NCBI GenBank assembly: GCA_964442605.1
Contig: CAYTZR010000033.1
Span: 1-22,002 of the forward strand
From: Monoglobus sp964442605
Lineage (GTDB): Bacteria; Bacillota; Clostridia; Monoglobales; Monoglobaceae
Reading direction: 5' to 3'
DNA: 22,002 nucleotides
Part shown: in pieces, positions 15,889-22,002 of the stretch
Position numbering within the stretch: the first letter of the stretch is position 1
Layout of the letters: each line of letters starts with the position of its first letter
Notes under the pieces: generated by a model
The model's input: the letters and a program-made list of their open reading frames with translations, nothing else
Told to the model about the DNA's origin: nothing
Database searches by the model: none
Program-made: the position numbers and the translations under genes

Positions 15889-16752
15889 TTACCGATTTAT
15901 CGCAAGCAGCATCTCTCTTAAAATCTTACACGCTACGGCTGTGCTCGCCCCGCTTTGATCATAATTGGGAGCAAGCTCCGTCAAATCGCAGCCAACCACG
16001 TTAAGACTGCCGCACACCTTTATTACCGCGTCCTGAAGCTCCATATAGCTTATGCCGCCCGGCTCCGGAGTTCCCGTCCCCGGGAATACCGACGGGTCAA
16101 GCACATCAAGATCGACGGTAAAATAAACCGGAAATCCCATAAGGTTGTTTATTGTTTTATCAAGCCCGTCCAGGCTGAACCTCGTCAGTGTATTATGCTC
16201 CTCGCCCCACTCAAACTCGTGTTTTTCGCCGCTGCGTATTCCAAACTGATAAAGCTTCTTATCGCCCAGAAGCTCCGCGCAGCGCCTCATTACCGTGGCA
16301 TGGCTCAGCTCCGTTCCAAGCAGCTCATCCCTTAAATCTGTATGCGCGTCAAAGTGGATGACCTTTAAGTTAACGCCGTATTTATTATAGCAGGCACGAA
16401 CGCCGCCGAGAGTCAAAAGATGCTCTCCTCCTATCATAAACGGTATTTTCCCGTTTTCATATATTTTTTCGCTGAAGCGTTCGATTTTATCGAGAGTCTT
16501 CTCGGTATCGCCGAAAGGCAGCTCCAAATCTCCGCAGTCAAATATCTTCGCGTCCGTTAAATCAAGATCCTGATACGGACTGTAGGTTTCAAGCCCCCAT
16601 GAATCCGCTCGCATAGCCTGCGGCGCGAACCTCGCGCCCGGTCTGAACGACGTTGTGGAATCAAAGGGCGCGCCGAACACGCATATGTCCGCCTCCGCAA
16701 AATCCGTATCACAGCCTATAAAAGTCAAGTTATTCCGTTTAATTTCATGCAT
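15889..16752 (-). CDS. speB: Agmatinase-family ureohydrolase
   Basis: Cytoplasmic manganese enzyme hydrolysing agmatine to putrescine and urea. The 287 residues show all binuclear-metal ligands: GGEH (H111), FDAHTD (D135, H137, D139) and DLDVLDP (D214, D216), plus the ureohydrolase signature around them. I use the ATG giving MHEIKRNN, which overlaps the speE stop by 8 nt (ATGCATGA). A TTG two codons earlier is also possible because AAAGGAG lies only 4 nt before it and 10 nt before the ATG. It is flanked by speE and the carboxynorspermidine dehydrogenase. No arginine decarboxylase is in this window, so agmatine must come from elsewhere. Action on aminopropylagmatine is an alternative that sequence cannot exclude. 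Confidence 0.93.
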   Translation of the reverse strand: MHEIKRNNLTFIGCDTDFAEADICVFGAPFDSTTSFRPGARFAPQAMRADSWGLETYSPYQDLDLTDAKIFDCGDLELPFGDTEKTLDKIERFSEKIYENGKIPFMIGGEHLLTLGGVRACYNKYGVNLKVIHFDAHTDLRDELLGTELSHATVMRRCAELLGDKKLYQFGIRSGEKHEFEWGEEHNTLTRFSLDGLDKTINNLMGFPVYFTVDLDVLDPSVFPGTGTPEPGGISYMELQDAVIKVCGSLNVVGCDLTELAPNYDQSGASTAVACKILREMLLAINR

Positions 16753-17593
16753 TGTCAAGCAGCTCCTTTACGTAATTCGGAAGGGCAAAGCTTCCCATAT
16801 GAAGATTTGTATTGTAATATTTTGTCTTAATTCCGAGGCGGTTCCACGCGTCCGCGTCAAGATCCTTTATCGGGTCAAAACGGTTTGACGCGAACCCGAA
16901 CAGCCAATGCCCCGACGGATAGGTCGGTATATGCGCCTGATAAATTCTATGTACCGGAAACACGCCCTTTATCCGTCCGTGCGCTCTTATAAGAGAATTC
17001 GCGTATTCCTCATAGTACGGGCTTTCATGCTGATTAACCATTATTCCGCCGCTGCTCAGCGCCCTTGAGCAATTGCCGTAAAACTCACGGGTAAACAGTC
17101 CCTCTCCGGGTCCGAACGGATCGGTGGAATCGACTATTATCAAGTCGTACTCATCGCGCTTTGAGCGTATAAACCTGAGACCGTCCTCGTAATATATCCT
17201 AACTCTTTTATCATCAAGCCCCGCGCTCAGCTCCGGCAGAAATTCTCTTGAAACGCGAATGACCTCGCTGTCAATCTCAGCCAAGTCAATGCTTTCAATG
17301 CTGTCATAGCGCACCAGCTGCCTTACCGTGCCGCCGTCGCCGCCGCCGATAACCAGAACCTTTTTTATGTTCGGGTTTACCGCCATAGGCACATGAACTA
17401 TCATCTCGTGATATATAAACTCATCCTTTTCGGAAACCATCATCAGTCCGTCAAGCGTCAAAAAGGTTCCGAATTCCTTTGATGTCATTACGTCTATGCG
17501 CTGAAACTCGGTATTCGCGGTATACAGCTGTTTTTCAACCCTTACGGAAAACCGCGCGTCGCGGCTGTGGTTTTCCGAATACCATAATTCCAT
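16745..17593 (-). CDS. speE: Polyamine aminopropyltransferase (spermidine synthase)
   Basis: Transfers aminopropyl from decarboxylated S-adenosylmethionine to putrescine in the cytoplasm. The 282-residue length is standard. The N-terminal beta domain has ELWYSE, TEFQRIDV and SKEFGTFLTLDGLMM. The Rossmann methyltransferase-like domain has GGGDGG (83-88), the acidic AEIDSEV (E106, D108), YYEDG (D137) and the catalytic VDSTDPFGP (D155, D158). HIPTYPSGHWLFGFAS is the usual C-terminal segment. GAGGGG lies 6 nt before the ATG. No speD (SAM decarboxylase) is seen here, while the alternative route is complete from agmatine, so the substrate of this SpeE is worth testing. The segment QHESPYYEEY differs from QTDNPWF-like sequences of Bacillus SpeE as I recall them. 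Confidence 0.93.
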   Translation of the reverse strand: MELWYSENHSRDARFSVRVEKQLYTANTEFQRIDVMTSKEFGTFLTLDGLMMVSEKDEFIYHEMIVHVPMAVNPNIKKVLVIGGGDGGTVRQLVRYDSIESIDLAEIDSEVIRVSREFLPELSAGLDDKRVRIYYEDGLRFIRSKRDEYDLIIVDSTDPFGPGEGLFTREFYGNCSRALSSGGIMVNQHESPYYEEYANSLIRAHGRIKGVFPVHRIYQAHIPTYPSGHWLFGFASNRFDPIKDLDADAWNRLGIKTKYYNTNLHMGSFALPNYVKELLDNA

Positions 17594-17622
17594 TTATACC
17601 CCTCTTTTATATCCTCTTTTTA

Positions 17623-19191
17623 TCAGTCGTCAAATTCAAGAGCCTGCGCTCTGTCATACTGGTCGGAAACCGACTTCGGACAATTTGTCAAATGTCCCAC
17701 TATCAGGATTACCAGCGACGAAATAATGAACGCCGGAACAAGCTCGTATATCCCGAATATACCGCCCAGTATATCGGCGGGCAATAGGTACCATATTATG
17801 TCCGTTATACCGCCGACAAGCACTCCGGCTATCGCCGCCGGAGCCGTCATCTTCCTGTAGTAGAGCGAAAACAGTATACACGGACCGAATGCCGCGCCAA
17901 ATCCGCCCCACGCCATTGAAACCAAATCGAATACGGAGCTGTTCCGATTGAGCGAAATCAATATCGCGATAAGCGCGATGATAACAACCGCAAAACGGCT
18001 TATTCTTACCAGCTTATCGCCGCTCGGCTTCTTTTTGGAAAACAGGTGGTAAAGATCCTCGCCGAAGGTGGACGCTGTAACAAGAAGCTGTGAGTCGGCT
18101 GTACTCATAATTGCCGCCAGTATAGCGGTCAGGAATATGCCGCTCAATATAATCATGATTATGTTGCCGGAGCCGCCGAATATGGATTGTATAAGCATCA
18201 TAAAGATTTTCTCGCTGTCGCCGTTTACCATCTCGGCGTAACCCGCCTGCATCAAGCCGTTTTCAACAAACAGCTTGCCCAGCACGCCAACCAGAGTGGC
18301 AGCCGCCAAGGTTATGATTACCCATATCATGGCGATAACTCTCGCGGGCTGAACCTCTTTGGGGCTTCTGATTGCCATAAATCTCGACAGTATGTGCGGC
18401 TGACCGAAGTAGCCCAAGCCCCATCCCAGAGACGATACAAGCAGCAGCACGTCAATCTTGCCCGCCGTGGTTTTCGGCAGCCATGAAAACACCTCGCCCG
18501 CCGCGGCTTCAAGACCCTTGAACTCAATTTTGGTACTCTCTATTCCGCCCAATTGGTGAACGACCAAAAAAGGCACGATAATAATCGCGAAGAACATGAT
18601 AATCCCCTGAATTAAATCCGTCCACGCGACTGCCTTAAATCCTCCCGTGAAAGTATAGCCCGTTATGATAACGCCGCCGATTATAAGACCGACAACGTAA
18701 GGAACGCCCAATGTCGCCTCCATCAGCTTCGCGCCCGCCGTAAACTGCGACGCAGTGTATATCAGGAAGAAGAACATGATAAAGAGCGACGACGCAATTC
18801 TCAAGATGTGCGTCTTGTCCTCAAATCTATTCTCAAAGTACACCGGGATTGTGATGGAATTATCGGAAGCCTCCGTCTGCTTCCTGAGACGCTTTGCCAC
18901 AAACAGCCAGTTAAGATATGTACCGGCGGCAAGACCTATTGCCGTCCATATTGCCTCCGTGGTTCCGCCGAAAACCAAAAAAGCCGTTCCGGGCAAGCCG
19001 AGCAGCAGCCATCCGCTCATATCCGAAGCCTGTGCCGACATTGCGGCAACCCATTTATTAAGCCCTCTGCCGCCTAAAAAGTAGTCGTTTAGCGTGTTGT
19101 TTTTGTTCATAAAAACAAAACCGATAAGCAGCATCATAAGCAAGTAAAAAGCAAAAACGGCTAACTGAATAATCATTTGTAAGTTCAACAC
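17623..19191 (-). CDS. putP: Sodium/proline symporter
   Basis: Solute:sodium symporter family protein of 522 residues with about 13 membrane helices. PutP landmarks are present: R42 in LGGRGLNKW, D57 and S59 in SDMSGWLLLGLPG (equivalent to R40, D55 and S57 of the E. coli protein), QFTAGAKL, YTFTGGFKAVAWTDLIQG, and STADSQLLVTAS for the second sodium-site serine/threonine pair. I use the GTG at 19191 because GGAGGT lies 7 nt upstream; the frame is open to 19251 but that part overlaps the promoter. It is the first gene of the polyamine operon, 29 nt before speE. Proline is the expected substrate, though placement in a polyamine operon leaves another amino acid or amine open (inference). Confidence 0.93.
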   Translation of the reverse strand: MLNLQMIIQLAVFAFYLLMMLLIGFVFMNKNNTLNDYFLGGRGLNKWVAAMSAQASDMSGWLLLGLPGTAFLVFGGTTEAIWTAIGLAAGTYLNWLFVAKRLRKQTEASDNSITIPVYFENRFEDKTHILRIASSLFIMFFFLIYTASQFTAGAKLMEATLGVPYVVGLIIGGVIITGYTFTGGFKAVAWTDLIQGIIMFFAIIIVPFLVVHQLGGIESTKIEFKGLEAAAGEVFSWLPKTTAGKIDVLLLVSSLGWGLGYFGQPHILSRFMAIRSPKEVQPARVIAMIWVIITLAAATLVGVLGKLFVENGLMQAGYAEMVNGDSEKIFMMLIQSIFGGSGNIIMIILSGIFLTAILAAIMSTADSQLLVTASTFGEDLYHLFSKKKPSGDKLVRISRFAVVIIALIAILISLNRNSSVFDLVSMAWGGFGAAFGPCILFSLYYRKMTAPAAIAGVLVGGITDIIWYLLPADILGGIFGIYELVPAFIISSLVILIVGHLTNCPKSVSDQYDRAQALEFDD

Positions 19192-19241
19192 AATTTTTAC
19201 CTCCGTTTTAATTTTTTGTACTTTTACATTTATTACAAGGT

Positions 19242-19270
19242 ATTCTATCACAAACGGCGTAATAAATCAA
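19242..19270 (-). promoter_or_regulatory. Promoter of the putP-speE-speB-dehydrogenase operon
   Basis: On the minus strand TTGATT (19265-19270) and TAGAAT (19242-19247) are separated by exactly 17 bp, with TG one base before the -10 (extended). The start would be near 19235, leaving a leader of about 44 nt with GGAGGT before the GTG at 19191. There is no room for a riboswitch in this leader. Confidence 0.75.
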
Positions 19271-19337
19271 CATATTTTTCCGAAATGTTTAAAAACCAAA
19301 ATTTTTCACAAATTTTTTAAATTATCGCAAAAAACTG

Positions 19338-19366
19338 TTGACAATATTTTTTCAATATGTTAAGAT
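19338..19366 (+). promoter_or_regulatory. Divergent promoter with perfect -35, no recognised gene downstream
   Basis: TTGACA (19338-19343), 17-bp spacer, TAAGAT (19361-19366). It faces away from putP into the palindrome-rich region. The first 180 nt downstream contain a CGCTTA/TAAGCG stem (19410-19430), a T-rich run at 19442-19448 and no ORF with a Shine-Dalgarno site. It may drive a small RNA or be the remains of a lost gene. Confidence 0.5.
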
Positions 19367-19497
19367 ATAAATGGTTGAATATAGTTGATTAAATTTATGT
19401 ACCGCTTTTCGCTTATTTGGTTGGTAAGCGTCTGTTGTCGTATTTTTTATTTATTCAATTATTATTTTAACGGAGTTTTGATATAGAGAAGGTATTC

Positions 19498-19513
19498 AAA
19501 ATGACGTCATTTT
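19498..19513. promoter_or_regulatory. 16-bp perfect palindrome, possible operator
   Basis: AAAATGACGTCATTTT is a perfect loopless palindrome in an AT-rich stretch, followed by more Ts. A dimeric regulator site is conceivable; no bound regulator can be named. Confidence 0.3.
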
Positions 19514-19662
19514 TTGTGCTTTCGCACACTTTTGAGGTTTTTTCTTGTAGTTTCTCTATAATTATAATATAGGCTTAATGCGCTGCGCAAAGCTTTTGCG
19601 ACTTTTCTGCCTCTTCTTGAGCAGTAACCGCCCGAGTGGGTGCCACGCTCATGTTTGGCGTA

Positions 19663-19683
19663 GCGCTCGGGTCTGGCGAGCGC
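19663..19683. repeat. Palindrome family copy 1
   Basis: Stem GCGCTCG, loop GGTCTGG, stem CGAGCGC. It has the same 7-7-7 geometry and loop as the copies at 19776 and 20091. The first stem pair is G-C where the other two copies have C-G, a compensatory double change. Confidence 0.75.
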
Positions 19684-19775
19684 GAGTGACCGGAGCTGCG
19701 CAGCAGGTTCGTGCCTTATAAAGCAGTCCGTTTTATCAGATAAACGAGGTTATAATCTACAAAAAAGTTTTTGCC

Positions 19776-19809
19776 CCGCCCGGGTTCGGCGGGCGGAACT
19801 GGGTCTGGC
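19776..19809. repeat. Palindrome family copy 2
   Basis: Stem CCGCCCG, loop GGTTCGG, stem CGGGCGG, then the tail AACTGGGTCTGGC. It matches copy 3 at 29 of 34 positions including the tail. The fifth stem pair is C-G here and T-A in copies 1 and 3. Confidence 0.8.
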
Positions 19810-20008
19810 TCGGTTAAGGTAGTCCGTCAGGACTAAAAAAACTGGAATTAGGATATAAAGAAAGTGAGCAATCATCTATTAATATATTCTTGCCCTTACA
19901 GGGCAGTCGCCTGCGCGCCTCACGCGCTCACTGCGTTCGCCTACCGAAGCTTGCATTGCCGCTTAAGAAGCGGCAGCAATGTAGCCGAACCCTTTATCAA
20001 AATCAATG

Positions 20009-20036
20009 TTGTCACACACTAAAATCTCATTAGAAT
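20009..20036 (+). promoter_or_regulatory. Promoter for the frameshifted secreted-protein gene
   Basis: TTGTCA (20009-20014), 16-bp spacer, TAGAAT (20031-20036), each 5 of 6 to consensus. Transcription would begin near 20043, at the first base of the TTAGGGGC/GCCCCTAA stem. The result would be a leader of about 135 nt with three consecutive hairpins before the AAAGGAG at 20162-20168. Confidence 0.6.
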
Positions 20037-20090
20037 GGGGTTTTAGGGGCGAAGCCCCTAATAACGGCTTCCCCGGAGGGGAAGATGTTA

Positions 20091-20124
20091 CCGCTCGGGT
20101 CCGGCGAGCGGAACGGGGTCCGGC
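20091..20124. repeat. Palindrome family copy 3
   Basis: Stem CCGCTCG, loop GGTCCGG, stem CGAGCGG, then the tail AACGGGGTCCGGC. It falls in the predicted leader of the gene at 20179. After it comes a 37-nt AT-rich stretch leading to the ribosome binding site. Confidence 0.8.
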
Positions 20125-20178
20125 ATTTAATTAAAAAAATAATAAAAAATTTCATATAAACAAAGGAGAGAAACAACT

Positions 20179-20256
20179 ATGAAAACCAAAAAACTTTCTT
20201 CGCTATTTTTGGCTCTGTCATTAATAGCTACCTTATTAACAACCCCCCCGTTATAG
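20179..20256 (+). pseudogene. Signal-peptide leader of the 20337 protein, separated by a frameshift at C7
   Basis: AAAGGAG stands 10 nt before this ATG. The frame encodes MKTKKLSSLF, then LALSLIATLL and TTPP, a classical signal peptide, but after the seven Cs at 20243-20249 it reads CCG TTA TAG and stops. In the frame of the downstream protein the same DNA, from 20250, reads VIGYAADATADASWDATK, a natural signal-peptidase site and mature start. One additional C, or a -1 ribosomal or polymerase slip on the C-run, would join the two parts. As assembled the gene is off for export. It could be a phase-variable switch, a genuine mutation, or a homopolymer error. Confidence 0.8.
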
Positions 20257-20336
20257 GTTATGCGGCTGATGCCACTGCGGACGCATCTTGGGATGCGACT
20301 AAACAGACCTATACCTCTAACGGCGAAACTCTGACT

Positions 20337-21962
20337 ATGCCGACCACAAGCAAAACCAGCACTATCACAAAATTTGATGACATAACAATCGATAATATCA
20401 TGACGATTTCGCCGCTAGAAACAACATCCGGAACCGGTTGGTATCTGAACTCGTCTTATGGCGGCTTAACATCAGATACTAATCCCTCTAGTAATTCCTC
20501 AAGCATTTCTAGTTATGATAGTACTGCCAATTATGATAGTACTACGGTAACTGTGCCGGATGGCGGAAACGTGCTCAAATTAACATTCACCAAAAGCGGC
20601 ACTGTTACAGCCTCTGTCAGAACTGTTACTAATTCGTCAACAAAAGCAACTTGGGTTGTTGACAGTGAAGGAAAAGTAATTTTTGTTCAAGCAGCGGATG
20701 CTTCAGAAGCTAATCAAACTTTCACCTTTGACGTTGAGCCGAACGTTGAATATTATTTCTTTGCCAACGGCTCAAAAATGACGTACAAATCTCTAAGCTT
20801 TACATCAAGCGATCCTTCCATAAATTTAGATTCAACCGAACTTTCAATAGCTGCGGGTTCCTCTGCAACTCTGACGGCTACTTTGAACAATTTCACAGAT
20901 GAGAATACCACCTGTACATGGTCATCGGATTCCGATTTTATAACTGTTACTCCGAGCGATGAGGATTCAAAAGTAGCGACTGTTAGTGTTAAGAGTGGTA
21001 TCGACGTTGGCAGTGTCGCGAATGTCACTGTTACAGCGGGCGATCTTACCGCAACATGTAAGGTGACAGTAGCGCCAACCAGCACAACATATACATGGGA
21101 TTTTACGGATTCTAATTTTTTCAGTTCAACAATTACTTTAGGTTCTGATATAATATCAGATCAAAAAGAAACAACTGTGATTATGTCAAATCCCGGAGCT
21201 AAATTTTCATGTAATACAAATTCAGTTACTAAAAATGATTCTACATGTCAAGTAGTCAAAACTGAAGATACTGTTGCTAACGCAATGAAGCTTGTTATTC
21301 CGGACGGCGAAAGCGCTAAACTTTCAATCGAACTTACAACTGGTTCCACTGGAAAAGCGTTATATTTGAGAGAATCCAATAGTAATGGTGATGCTTCTGC
21401 AGATGGCACTGTATCTTTAACAGCGAGTGATTATACTAAGAATGTATTAAAAGAGTATACAGCTGATTTAACGTGCGGAAAAACATATTATCTTGACACA
21501 ACCGCATATAAGGCTTATATCGGTAAAGTAACATTGACCGTCACCAATAAGGCTACTAGCCCGACAGATTTCGGCGCACAGGCTTATGACTCGGGATATT
21601 ATACAAATAGCGAAAATGAAAAAGTCGGCGTTATCAGATATTTACAGGAGTACGGCGACGCAGACGGCGTTACGGAGTACGGATTCTTCTTTGTAGACGC
21701 AAATGGCACTGTTCAGAAAATATCAAAAGAGACGGCAACACAACAGCTTGTAAACGGCTTCTATGGCGATCTGTACGGTATACCATCAACTAAGTTCGAA
21801 AATGATTATTTGGCAAAGCCCTACGTTACAATAAATGGAACAACAATGTATGCCGATACTATCACAGGCTCAGTCGGAACAGACGCTAAAGAAGTAACCT
21901 ATTCATCGACAGAAACAGAAACAGAACCGGAAACAGAACCGGGAACAGAAACAGCCGAATAG
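20337..21962 (+). CDS. Secreted Ig-like/beta-sandwich surface protein (main frame of a frameshifted gene)
   Basis: The given span is the intact 541-residue frame from its first ATG. The biological gene almost certainly starts at 20179, because no ribosome binding site precedes 20337 and coding sequence in this frame continues back to 20250. Visible parts: an N-terminal beta-sandwich with NVLKLTFTKSGTVTASV and FDVEPNVEYYFFANGSKMTY (about 60-155), similar to a region of the large PL11 enzyme; a bacterial Ig-like (BIG2-type) domain INLDSTELSIAAGSSATL...GDLTATCKVTVAPT (about 160-250); a second beta-rich region (about 253-395) opening YTWDFTDSNFF; an unrecognised C-terminal region (about 397-515); and a TETEPETEPGTE tail. 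There is no enzyme motif. Codons look more A/T-ending than in the lyases. Likely a cell-surface or secreted adhesin or carbohydrate-binding protein. Confidence 0.75.
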   Translation: MPTTSKTSTITKFDDITIDNIMTISPLETTSGTGWYLNSSYGGLTSDTNPSSNSSSISSYDSTANYDSTTVTVPDGGNVLKLTFTKSGTVTASVRTVTNSSTKATWVVDSEGKVIFVQAADASEANQTFTFDVEPNVEYYFFANGSKMTYKSLSFTSSDPSINLDSTELSIAAGSSATLTATLNNFTDENTTCTWSSDSDFITVTPSDEDSKVATVSVKSGIDVGSVANVTVTAGDLTATCKVTVAPTSTTYTWDFTDSNFFSSTITLGSDIISDQKETTVIMSNPGAKFSCNTNSVTKNDSTCQVVKTEDTVANAMKLVIPDGESAKLSIELTTGSTGKALYLRESNSNGDASADGTVSLTASDYTKNVLKEYTADLTCGKTYYLDTTAYKAYIGKVTLTVTNKATSPTDFGAQAYDSGYYTNSENEKVGVIRYLQEYGDADGVTEYGFFFVDANGTVQKISKETATQQLVNGFYGDLYGIPSTKFENDYLAKPYVTINGTTMYADTITGSVGTDAKEVTYSSTETETEPETEPGTETAE

Positions 21963-22002
21963 GCGGCGAACAACAGGGCGGAACGGGATAAAATAAAAAT
22001 AT

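Larger units (their letters stand above)
19573..20124. repeat. Gene-free mosaic of palindromic (REP-like) elements
   Basis: This 550-bp stretch is locally GC-rich against its flanks and has no credible ORF. Hairpins in order: CGCAAA/TTTGCG (19586-19600), GCGCTCG/CGAGCGC (19663-19683), CCGCCCG/CGGGCGG (19776-19796), TAGTCC/GGACTA (19820-19835), TGCCC/GGGCA (19891-19905), GCCGCTT/AAGCGGC (19958-19974, extended by CATTG/CAATG with a bulge), TTAGGGGC/GCCCCTAA (20043-20061), CTTCCCC/GGGGAAG (20068-20084) and CCGCTCG/CGAGCGG (20091-20111). Such clusters resemble the short palindromic elements dispersed in gut Clostridia genomes. Mobility cannot be shown because no transposase is present. Confidence 0.75.

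Noticed and set aside
16753..16758. TTG start for speB
   Set aside because: Possible, as the ribosome binding site is close, but the ATG two codons on is preferred; the difference is only two residues.
19192..19271. Possible riboswitch or attenuator before putP
   Set aside because: The promoter leaves only about 44 nt of AT-rich leader, too short and unstructured.
19820..19841. TAGTCC/GGACTA hairpin considered as a terminator
   Set aside because: On + it is followed by As, not Ts. On the minus strand the T-run precedes the stem. It fits neither direction.
19573..20124. Insertion sequence or MITE with terminal inverted repeats
   Set aside because: I could not find a matching pair of terminal inverted repeats bracketing the region, nor a target-site duplication, so only a palindrome mosaic is claimed.

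Overview
The window looks like a chromosomal segment from an anaerobic, probably gut-associated member of the Clostridia (Bacillota). The grounds are strong AGGAGG-type ribosome binding sites, moderate GC with AT-rich spacers, sodium-coupled PutP, BcrA-type ABC genes, pectin-degrading secreted enzymes with T/P/E linkers, and GGGGCGAAGCCCC-like palindromes of a style I associate with gut Clostridia. A pectinolytic lineage is compatible, but genus cannot be fixed from sequence alone. No rRNA, tRNA, transposase, phage or CRISPR gene is visible.

Layout. Positions 1-159 hold a broken HTH regulator remnant. From 241 to 2074 (+) run carboxynorspermidine decarboxylase (nspC) and a short QueG-like double [4Fe-4S] protein. 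From 6618 down to 2093 (-) is a five-gene unit: secreted/anchored unknown protein, BcrA/LanF-type ATPase, ABC-2 permease, sensor kinase, response regulator. From 14468 down to 6819 (-) lie two large tandem family PL11 rhamnogalacturonan lyases, each followed by a clear intrinsic terminator. From 19191 down to 14625 (-) is a putP-speE-speB-carboxynorspermidine dehydrogenase operon with a good promoter. Positions 19271-20178 form a gene-poor region packed with palindromes. From 20179 (+) a secreted Ig-like-fold protein is interrupted in its signal peptide by a frameshift at a C7 tract.

How the genes work together. SpeB, the saccharopine-dehydrogenase-like enzyme and NspC together give agmatine -> putrescine -> carboxyspermidine -> spermidine by the aspartate-semialdehyde route. 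SpeE is the classical aminopropyltransferase, but no speD is present here. The decarboxylase lies 13 kb from its dehydrogenase, on the other strand and with its own promoter; the pectinase and ABC/two-component blocks sit between them. The PL11 enzymes would cut the rhamnogalacturonan-I backbone outside the cell. The ABC/two-component unit resembles antimicrobial-peptide sensing and immunity systems.

Most notable for follow-up: the C7 frameshift (possible phase variation or an assembly error); three palindrome copies with compensatory stem changes and a promoter-like site next to one of them; a 22-bp tandem repeat growing out of the 3' end of the carboxynorspermidine dehydrogenase gene; and an in-frame 15-bp repeat expansion inside that same enzyme.
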